Assembly: GCA_016873905.1 (NCBI GenBank) | Contig: VGVU01000096.1 | Coordinates: 1 to 5,076 of the forward strand | Direction of reading: 5' to 3' | Origin: Betaproteobacteria bacterium | GTDB taxonomy: Bacteria > Pseudomonadota > Gammaproteobacteria > Burkholderiales > Thiobacillaceae | Length of the DNA: 5,076 nucleotides | Shown: piece after piece, positions 1 to 5,076 of the stretch | How positions within the stretch are numbered: the first letter of the stretch is position 1 | Layout of the letters: each line of letters opens with the position of its first letter | The notes under the pieces: generated by a model | What the model saw: the letters and a program-made list of their open reading frames with translations, nothing else | Databases searched by the model: none | What the model was told of the DNA's origin: nothing | Position numbers and translations under genes: made by a program

Positions 1-188
1 TCAATATCGAAATCAAACTGGCCTATCAGGAAGACCAGATCGAAGCGCTCAACCGGACGGTTTACGCGCAAGAACAAAGGCTGGCACAGCTTGAAACCGT
101 TTTGGTGACGCTTGCCCAGCAACTGCGTACGCTCTCCGAGGCCGGGGGCGAAGGCCCCGGCGCATCCGAAAGGCCGCCGCATTACTGA
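1..188 (+). CDS. slyX: SlyX family protein, 3' part (5' end outside window)
   Basis: This is the C-terminal part of SlyX, a small coiled-coil protein of about 70 residues whose biochemical role is not established; in E. coli the gene lies beside slyD. The visible frame starts with a complete codon at base 3 and gives 61 residues before TGA at 186-188. The segment IEIKLAYQEDQIEALNRTV matches the family core (E. coli has LAFQE...IEELN at the same place). It continues as a heptad-patterned, Gln/Leu-rich helix (LAQLETVLVTLAQQLRTL), consistent with a coiled coil, then a Gly-rich linker (EAGGEGPGASE), and ends in the diagnostic PPHY. Compared with E. coli SlyX, about 11-13 N-terminal residues are missing because the window begins inside the gene. 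It converges on hrpA, with 12 bp between the stop codons. The family assignment is firm; the function is unknown. Confidence 0.9.
   Translation, partial: NIEIKLAYQEDQIEALNRTVYAQEQRLAQLETVLVTLAQQLRTLSEAGGEGPGASERPPHY
141..161 (+). other. GC-rich hairpin inside the slyX 3' end
   Basis: GCCGGGG (141-147) pairs perfectly with CCCCGGC (155-161) around a 7-nt loop GCGAAGG, giving a strong 7-bp all-GC stem. It lies in the codons for the Gly-rich linker of SlyX, 7 bp upstream of the terminator hairpin. No T-run follows, so it is not a terminator by itself. It may slow ribosomes or polymerase, or stabilise the mRNA 3' end, or may simply reflect GC-rich Gly/Pro codons. Confidence 0.4.
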
Positions 189-202
189 GGCGCGGCCTTT
201 TT
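169..202 (+). terminator. Probable rho-independent terminator of slyX
   Basis: Bases 169-177 (AAAGGCCGC) pair perfectly with 192-200 (GCGGCCTTT). With C178 bulged, 179-180 pair with 190-191, giving an 11-bp GC-rich stem and a 9-nt loop at 181-189. Five T residues follow at 198-202, the first three of them inside the stem. The slyX stop codon (186-188) lies in the loop. Read leftward, the same hairpin sits just after the hrpA stop but is followed by only three Ts, so it may work weakly for hrpA too. The structure is seen in the sequence; termination is inferred. Confidence 0.6.
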
Positions 203-3200
203 AGCGGCGAATCTCCGCCAGCCGTTTTTCCAGTCGTTTGATGGAGACGGGCTCTGGGGTTTTGAGTTCTTGGGCGAAGAGGGAGACGCGCAGTTCTTCC
301 AGCGCCCAGCGGAATTCGCTGGCTTTTTCGCCCTTGAGGGTGGTGGCGGCCTGGAGGAGGGGGGCCATGTCGCGTTGCTGTTGGGTGTCGCGCACCAGGT
401 CGCGGGGGAGTTTTTCCAGCCGGCGTTCGATGGCGGCGAGGTAGCGGGGCAGGTGTTGCAGGCGCCTCGGCGGGTGTCTGGCGATGAAGCCCACAGAGAC
501 CAGGTCGGCGAGTTGCTGGTTGATGTCCTTTGCGGCGGTCGCGCAGGGGCTGGGGAGTTTGGCGATGCGGCCTTGCAGGGCGTGGGCGGTGACGATGCAT
601 TGCGCGGCAAGCTGGGCAATGCGTTCGGCCTCGCTGCCAAGGGCGCCGGAGGGGATCTGCGCCAGCGATGCGAACGCGGTACGGTCGCGTATCTCGGCCG
701 GGTCGTGAATTGCCGCGGGGTTGGCTCCGGCGAGTTGGAACGCGGCCGTGTAGAGCACATCGCGGATCAGGACTTCGCCTTGACCGCCCCAGAGCCCGTA
801 GGTGAGCAGGGCGGCCTTGAGCCGGTCGGCCACGGTCTTGTGGGTTTGTTTGAGGCGTGCGCCCTGGCTCAGCCAGTAGAGGCGCAACACGCCGCGCCGG
901 TGGGCGGTGAGGGCGGCGTCACGGTGGTCGAGGGGTTTCAGGCTGACGCTTCCGTCGTCTTCTTCCACGAGGGCGGGCCAGGCGGTGAGGGTTTGTTTGT
1001 TGCGTTGCAGGCTGACTTGTTCGGGCAGGGCGTCAAAGTCCCAGTGGGTCAGGTGGTCGCGTTCGAGATGGGTTGAGGCACTCGCCAGATCGCTCTGCGC
1101 GGTGTGGCCGTAGGCATGGCGCAGGGCGTCAAGATCCCGGGATTCGTCGAGGCGTTGGTTGTCGGTGTCGAGGAGGCGGAAGTTCATGCGCAGGTGCGGC
1201 GACAGGGTCTCCTCGCGCCAGGCGTCGCGCGGGATGCGCACCCCGCTGCGGGTCTCCAGAAAGTCGGCGAGGGCGTCGGTGAGGGGGGTGTCGCTGGGCG
1301 TCAGGGCGGTGGCGGCGGCGCGGGCGTAGTCGGGGACGGGGACGAAGTTGCGGCGCAGGCCTTGCGGCAGGCTGCGAATCAGGCCCTCGATGCGGGCGGC
1401 AATGAGTCCGGGAACCAGCCATTCACAGCGCGCCGCAGGAATCTGGTTCAGGGCCGCGACGGGCGCTACGAGGGTGACGCCATCATCGCGGGCGCCGGGC
1501 TCGAAGCGGTAGGAGAGCCGCCAGCGCTGGTCGGCCCAGTCCAGCCATTCGGGGTGGGCATCAAGCCCCGGGTGTTGGGCCGGGAACAGGTCGGCGCGCT
1601 CCAGAAACAGGAGGCGTGGGTTGGCCTTCTCGGCGTTCTTTCGCCAGCGGTCAAAGCCGGCCCCATTGTGGATGTCTTCCGGGATGCGGGCGGCAAAAAA
1701 GGCGGCAACGGCGTCCTCATCGACCTCAATCCGGGCGTTACGGGTGCGCTGGGTGAGTTCGTCCAGCTCGGTGAGGAGGTCAAGGTTGTGGCGGAAGAAG
1801 GGGGCGCGGCTGTCCCATTCGCCTCGCACCAAGGCGTGCAGGATGAACAGGTCGCGGCACAGGGCGGGGTCGATGGGGCCGTAATGCACCCGCCGTTCAT
1901 TGACGACGGGCAGCCCGTAGAGCGTGGCCTTGAGCAGGGCGTTGACTTGGGCGGGCCGTTTTTCCCAGTGCGGGTCGCTGTAGCTGAACTTGAGCAGGTG
2001 CGCGCCGGCGGTCTCGATCCATTCCGGCTCGACGCGGGCCACGGTGCGCGCATAGACGCGGCGGGTCTCGACGATCTCGGCGGCCATGATCCACTTGGGT
2101 TTTTGTTTTACGCCGGTGCCGGGAAAGGGCAGGAAGCGGATGTCGCGAGCGCCGAGGAAACTCCCGTCTTCGGTCAAGAAACCCAGGTTTCCGAGCAGGC
2201 CGGTGAGGAGGGCCTGATGGATGGGGGCGTAGCGTGCGGCCCAGGGGTCTTCGCCCGGGGCGGGCGGTTCGTCGCGGGTGGGGAAGCCGAGATCCTTCAC
2301 CAGGCTGGTGAGCTGGTTGTACACCTCGCGCCATTCGCGGATGCGGAGCGGCGAGAGGAATTCGCCGTGGAGCAGTTCGCGCAGTTTGCGCTGGGACTTG
2401 CGGTGCGCAATTTGGCGCTCAATGTGCTGCCAAAGGTTGAGAATGGCGAGGAAATCCGAACGCGGGTGCATAAAGCGGCGGTGTTTCTCGTCGGCCGCCG
2501 GGGCGCGTTCCATGGGGCGTTCGCGCGGATCCTGTACCGACAGGAAGGCGGCAATCACCAGGATCTCGTGCAGGCAGGCGTGTTGGTGGCCGGCGATCAG
2601 CATGCGGCCAATGCGAGGGTCCACAGGCAGGCGGGCGAGCTGGCGGCCGATCCCGGTGAGGGCGTTGTCGGTATCAATGGCCCCCAGTTCGGCGAGGAGT
2701 TGCTGACCGTCCTTGATGCGACGCGGCTCGGGGGCGTCGAGGAAGGGGAAATCGGCAATGTCCGGCAGGGCCAGCGATTTCATCCGCAGGATGACCCCGG
2801 CCAGCGAGGAGCGCAGCAGTTCCGGCGTCGGGTAGTGGGGACGGGACTGGAAATCGGCCTCGGCATAGAGGCGGATGCAGACGCCGGGGCCCAGTCGCCC
2901 GCAGCGACCGGCGCGCTGGTTGGCCTGGGCCTGAGCGATTTTTTCGGTCTTGAGCTGTTCGATGCGGTTTTTCAGCGAGTAGCGTTTGACCCGCGCCAGC
3001 CCGGTGTCGATGACATAACGGATGCCCGGGACGGTGAGCGAGGTCTCGGCGACATTGGTGGCGAGGACGATGCGTCGCCCGCTGTGCGACTGGAAGATGC
3101 GGTCCTGTTCGGCAATCGACAGGCGGGCAAACAACGGCAGGATCTCGGTGTGATCCGGGTGGTGTTTGCGCAGGGCCTCCTGGGCCTCGCGGATCTCGCG

Positions 3201-3959
3201 CTCGCCGGGCAGAAAGACGAGGATGTCGCCGGGGCCGTGGTGGGCGAGTTCGTCCGTGGCGGCCAGAAGCGCGCTGTGCAGGTCGCCATCGGCGGCCTCC
3301 GCTGCCGCTTCGGCGTTCTCGATCGGCCGGTAACGCATTTCGACCGGATAGGAGCGACCTGAGACCTCGATGACCGGCGCGCCGTGGAACCACTTGGAGA
3401 AGCGGTCGGCCTCCAGGGTGGCCGAGGAAAGGATGAGCTTCAGGTCGGGGCGGCGGGGCAGGAGGTTGTGCAGGAAGCCGAGCAGGAAGTCGATATTGAG
3501 GCTGCGCTCGTGCGCCTCGTCGAGAATGATCGTGTCGTAGGCTGAAAGCCGGGGGTCGCCCTGGGTCTCGGCGAGCAGGATGCCGTCGGTCATCACCTTG
3601 ATCTGCGTGGCCGGGCTGGCCTCGTCGGTGAAACGCACCTTCCAGCCGATGAATTGGCCGAGCGGGGTTTGTGTCTCTTGCGCCAGCCGCTGGGCGACAC
3701 TGCGCGCGGCGATCCGGCGCGGCTCGGTCATGCCGATGCGGCGCGGGCGGCGGGTATCGCCAAGGCCTTGTTTGGCCAGCCAGGCGAGCTTGGGGAGTTG
3801 GGTGGTTTTTCCGGAGCCGGTCTCGCCGCAGACGATGATGACTTGATGCTTCTGGATGGCGGCGATGATGGCGTCGCGGTGCGCGGCAACGGGCAGGTCG
3901 CCGGGGAGTTCGATGTGGGGCACGGGGCCGGGCGCCGGATGCGGTGAGGCGGGGGACAT
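201..3959 (-). CDS. hrpA: ATP-dependent RNA helicase HrpA (DEAH box)
   Basis: This encodes a 1252-residue DEAH/RHA helicase of the bacterial HrpA type (E. coli HrpA is about 1300). Such proteins use NTP hydrolysis to remodel RNA in the cytoplasm; E. coli HrpA has been linked to fimbrial mRNA processing and to rescue of stalled or collided ribosomes. All core motifs are intact: Walker A GETGSGKTTQ (45-54), Ia TEPRRIAARS (78-87), DEAH (147-150), SAT (179-181), motif V region ATNVAETSLTVPG (300-312) and motif VI QRAGRCGR (348-355). Helix-bundle/HA2-like (about 420-510) and OB-fold-like (about 580-660) regions follow, then the long C-terminal region typical of HrpA (DUF3418 type, from about 660), which distinguishes it from HrpB. 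The ATG start is bounded by an in-frame TGA one codon upstream, so no longer product is possible. It lacks roughly 50 N-terminal residues found in E. coli HrpA. No strong Shine-Dalgarno precedes the start; translation may be coupled to the upstream membrane gene. Confidence 0.97.
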   Translation of the reverse strand: MSPASPHPAPGPVPHIELPGDLPVAAHRDAIIAAIQKHQVIIVCGETGSGKTTQLPKLAWLAKQGLGDTRRPRRIGMTEPRRIAARSVAQRLAQETQTPLGQFIGWKVRFTDEASPATQIKVMTDGILLAETQGDPRLSAYDTIILDEAHERSLNIDFLLGFLHNLLPRRPDLKLILSSATLEADRFSKWFHGAPVIEVSGRSYPVEMRYRPIENAEAAAEAADGDLHSALLAATDELAHHGPGDILVFLPGEREIREAQEALRKHHPDHTEILPLFARLSIAEQDRIFQSHSGRRIVLATNVAETSLTVPGIRYVIDTGLARVKRYSLKNRIEQLKTEKIAQAQANQRAGRCGRLGPGVCIRLYAEADFQSRPHYPTPELLRSSLAGVILRMKSLALPDIADFPFLDAPEPRRIKDGQQLLAELGAIDTDNALTGIGRQLARLPVDPRIGRMLIAGHQHACLHEILVIAAFLSVQDPRERPMERAPAADEKHRRFMHPRSDFLAILNLWQHIERQIAHRKSQRKLRELLHGEFLSPLRIREWREVYNQLTSLVKDLGFPTRDEPPAPGEDPWAARYAPIHQALLTGLLGNLGFLTEDGSFLGARDIRFLPFPGTGVKQKPKWIMAAEIVETRRVYARTVARVEPEWIETAGAHLLKFSYSDPHWEKRPAQVNALLKATLYGLPVVNERRVHYGPIDPALCRDLFILHALVRGEWDSRAPFFRHNLDLLTELDELTQRTRNARIEVDEDAVAAFFAARIPEDIHNGAGFDRWRKNAEKANPRLLFLERADLFPAQHPGLDAHPEWLDWADQRWRLSYRFEPGARDDGVTLVAPVAALNQIPAARCEWLVPGLIAARIEGLIRSLPQGLRRNFVPVPDYARAAATALTPSDTPLTDALADFLETRSGVRIPRDAWREETLSPHLRMNFRLLDTDNQRLDESRDLDALRHAYGHTAQSDLASASTHLERDHLTHWDFDALPEQVSLQRNKQTLTAWPALVEEDDGSVSLKPLDHRDAALTAHRRGVLRLYWLSQGARLKQTHKTVADRLKAALLTYGLWGGQGEVLIRDVLYTAAFQLAGANPAAIHDPAEIRDRTAFASLAQIPSGALGSEAERIAQLAAQCIVTAHALQGRIAKLPSPCATAAKDINQQLADLVSVGFIARHPPRRLQHLPRYLAAIERRLEKLPRDLVRDTQQQRDMAPLLQAATTLKGEKASEFRWALEELRVSLFAQELKTPEPVSIKRLEKRLAEIRR

Positions 3960-3962
3960 GAC

Positions 3963-4622
3963 TCAGCGATTCAGGTAACGGCGGTCATCGAAGGTGGCGA
4001 TCCAGGCCGGTTTGTACACCACGATGAGGGTGATCAGCATGCCGGTCGAGAAGGCCTCGGCCCAGGCCATGAGCAGGCAATAGGGCAGGTATTGGTCGAG
4101 CAGGTAGTCAAGCGTGTAGGCCCCGGAGAAGGCTAAAAAACCTGTCGAGGCGAGGCCGGTCAGGCTGACGGCGAGGGCGGCACCGAAAAAGGCGTTGAGG
4201 AAGATGTAGATGAAGAAATGGTTGGTCACATGCCTGTCCACGAACCGGTACAGACGCCAGCTAAACAGGATGGGCAGGGCGCCGTAGATGAGCCAGTTGA
4301 TGGGCCAGGCGTTAATTTGTCCTTGCCACAGCGCGAGCGCGGCATTGATGAGAGCGAACGCAAGGAGGGCAAACCACGGCCCGAACATGAGGGTGAGTGC
4401 GCTGGCGCCGAGGAGGTGGAAGGAGAGCCCGGGGCGGATGCCGGTATGGATCATCCAGAGCCCGAGGACGGCGACCGTCGCGCCGAGAAAGATGTTGAGG
4501 TCGTCCTGTTGTCGTAGCCGCTTCCAGTCGAGGCGTTTGGCCATGACGAGCAGCAGGAGAACGGCTGTTGCCCAGAGTGGGATCAACCAATCGGAGGGAA
4601 GGTTAGAGGTCACCAGATTCAC
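3963..4622 (-). CDS. CbiM-like (COG3235) energy-coupling factor ABC transporter permease-type membrane protein
   Basis: This is a 219-residue integral membrane protein with about six hydrophobic segments (roughly 12-28, 42-59, 70-98, 105-122, 133-157 and 175-203). The stretch IRPGLSFHLLGASALTLMFGPW (62-83) resembles the conserved HLxGAxxxxxxGPW block of CbiM-type S-components of cobalt/nickel ECF transporters. The end (AEAFSTGMLITLIVVYKPAW, 188-207) resembles the CbiM C-terminus. The N-terminal Met-His metal motif of true CbiM is absent, and no EcfT, EcfA or cobalamin gene is in the window, so the substrate is unknown. The start is a GTG; no ATG, GTG or TTG lies between it and an in-frame stop at 4665-4667. 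A second GTG at codon 4 (4611-4613) is better spaced from the weak AAGG upstream. ATG codon 27 is unlikely because it would remove the first membrane segment. The TGA stop is 3 bp before hrpA, indicating a shared transcript. Coding status is firm; the family call is from remembered motif similarity. Confidence 0.82.
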   Translation of the reverse strand: MNLVTSNLPSDWLIPLWATAVLLLLVMAKRLDWKRLRQQDDLNIFLGATVAVLGLWMIHTGIRPGLSFHLLGASALTLMFGPWFALLAFALINAALALWQGQINAWPINWLIYGALPILFSWRLYRFVDRHVTNHFFIYIFLNAFFGAALAVSLTGLASTGFLAFSGAYTLDYLLDQYLPYCLLMAWAEAFSTGMLITLIVVYKPAWIATFDDRRYLNR

Positions 4623-4628
4623 GCCTTG

Positions 4629-4636
4629 AGTATACT
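4629..4636. promoter_or_regulatory. Palindromic AGTATACT: possible shared -10 box for divergent genes
   Basis: The 47-bp spacer between the divergent starts contains the perfect 8-bp palindrome AGTATACT. It gives TATACT (one mismatch from TATAAT) on the + strand at 4631-4636 and on the - strand at 4634-4629. For the HAD gene this predicts a transcript start near 4643 and a leader of about 27 nt. For the leftward gene it predicts a start almost on the GTG, that is, a nearly leaderless mRNA. No good -35 hexamer is visible at 16-18 bp in either direction (GGTCAC on +, TCTTGG on -, both poor). The palindrome is certain; promoter activity is inferred, and it could instead be part of an operator. 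Confidence 0.35.
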
Positions 4637-4669
4637 GCGAGCCTCTGTATCCAAGACCTGCCGTTCATC

Positions 4670-5076
4670 ATGCGCTTAGCCCTGTTTGACCTCGATAACA
4701 CCCTGTTGGCCGGTGATTCTGATTTTGAATGGGCGCAATTTCTGATCCGCAAGGGAGTGCTCGACCGCGAGCTGTACGAGGCCCGGAACCAGCAGTTTTA
4801 TGACGATTACAAGGCGGGTTGTCTCGATATCCATGCCTTTCTCGACTTCCAGTTGAAACCGCTGTCGCGTCATCCGCGCACGCAACTGGATGCCTGGCAC
4901 GCCGAGTTCATGCGCGACCACATCATCCCCATGGTGGCCCAAGGTACGCCGGCGCTTCTGGCGCAGCACCGCGACGACACCTGCATGATCATCACCGCGA
5001 CCAACAGTTTTGTGACCGGGCCGATTGCGCGTTATCTGGGCGTGCCGTACCTGATTGCGACGGAGCCCGAGGTGGG
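4670..5076 (+). CDS. HAD-IB family hydrolase (SerB-like phosphatase), 5' part, runs off window end
   Basis: The first 135 residues of a haloacid dehalogenase superfamily hydrolase of subfamily IB (phosphoserine-phosphatase-like) are present, with the frame open at the window end. These are Mg-dependent cytosolic phosphatases that act through an aspartyl-phosphate intermediate. Motif I is FDLDNTLL, with the predicted nucleophile D7 and general acid/base D9. The helical cap follows (about 15-95: DFEWAQFLIRKGVLDRELYE..., FYDDYKAGCLDIHAFLDFQL). Motif II lies in IITATNSF, with T109 (or T111) as the hydroxyl residue. Motif III lysine and motif IV acidic residues would fall beyond the window; family members are usually about 220 residues. 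The ATG at 4670 gives the expected short N-terminus before motif I. No clear Shine-Dalgarno precedes it. Proteins of this type often sit between hda and pcnB in betaproteobacteria, from memory; neither is visible here. The substrate cannot be assigned, and SerB itself is less likely because there is no N-terminal ACT domain. Confidence 0.9.
   Translation, partial: MRLALFDLDNTLLAGDSDFEWAQFLIRKGVLDRELYEARNQQFYDDYKAGCLDIHAFLDFQLKPLSRHPRTQLDAWHAEFMRDHIIPMVAQGTPALLAQHRDDTCMIITATNSFVTGPIARYLGVPYLIATEPEV

Noticed and set aside
49..760. Two - strand open frames (49-600 and 182-760) reaching over the slyX/hrpA junction
   Set aside because: Both are Pro/Arg/Ser-rich shadows of slyX and the hrpA 3' end, with no motif.
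1104..3362. A 752-codon open frame on the + strand opposite hrpA, continued in the same frame at 270-1076
   Set aside because: It is in exact codon register with hrpA on the other strand. In that register + strand stops require TTA, CTA or TCA codons in hrpA, which are rare in GC-rich genes, so long open frames arise by chance. Its product is Gly/Val/Ala/Glu-rich with no recognisable domain, while hrpA has every helicase motif.
2674..3393. A 239-codon - strand open frame overlapping the hrpA helicase core in another frame
   Set aside because: Its product is Arg/Pro/Ala-rich low-complexity sequence typical of an out-of-frame reading of GC-rich DNA; the hrpA frame there encodes motif V and motif VI.
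200..3960. Frequent short GC-rich near-repeats such as GGCGGC and GCGGGC across hrpA
   Set aside because: They are scattered Ala/Arg/Pro codon patterns without regular spacing or length, not a repeat array or CRISPR.
4676..4969. A 97-codon - strand open frame opposite the HAD gene
   Set aside because: The + strand frame carries the HAD motifs DLDNT and TATNSF and continues open to the window end; the reverse frame has no recognisable family features.

Overview
The window looks like ordinary chromosomal DNA from a GC-rich proteobacterium, most likely beta or gamma. The reasons are a SlyX protein ending in the typical PPHY tail, a full-length bacterial HrpA helicase, and an HAD-IB phosphatase of a type I associate with betaproteobacteria. 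The lineage is my inference from protein resemblance; no rRNA or other marker is present. I see no mobile element, CRISPR array, tRNA, rRNA or phage gene.

Layout, left to right: (1) the 3' end of slyX on the + strand (1-188), with a hairpin and T-run across its stop codon that probably terminates it. (2) hrpA, a 1252-codon DEAH-box RNA helicase gene on the - strand (201-3959), convergent with slyX across 12 bp. (3) A 219-codon membrane protein gene on the - strand (3963-4622), similar to the CbiM-like/COG3235 energy-coupling-factor permease family. It lies directly upstream of hrpA in the same direction; the stop of the first gene and the start of the second are 3 bp apart. (4) A 47-bp divergent spacer holding a palindromic AGTATACT, which reads as a TATACT -10-like box on both strands. 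(5) The 5' part of an HAD-IB family hydrolase gene on the + strand (4670 to the window end, truncated).

The membrane protein gene and hrpA form a probable two-gene transcription unit read leftward, while the HAD hydrolase starts a unit read rightward from the same spacer. No shared pathway links the genes. HrpA acts on RNA and ribosomes, the membrane protein is probably a transport component of unknown substrate, and the HAD protein is a predicted small-molecule phosphatase.

No stretch over 300 bases lacks a gene. I found no convincing undescribed system. The points worth a second look are the shared palindromic promoter-like box, the same-frame stop/start junction between the membrane gene and hrpA, the lack of the CbiM metal-binding N-terminus in the permease-like protein, and the slyX terminator whose loop contains the stop codon.
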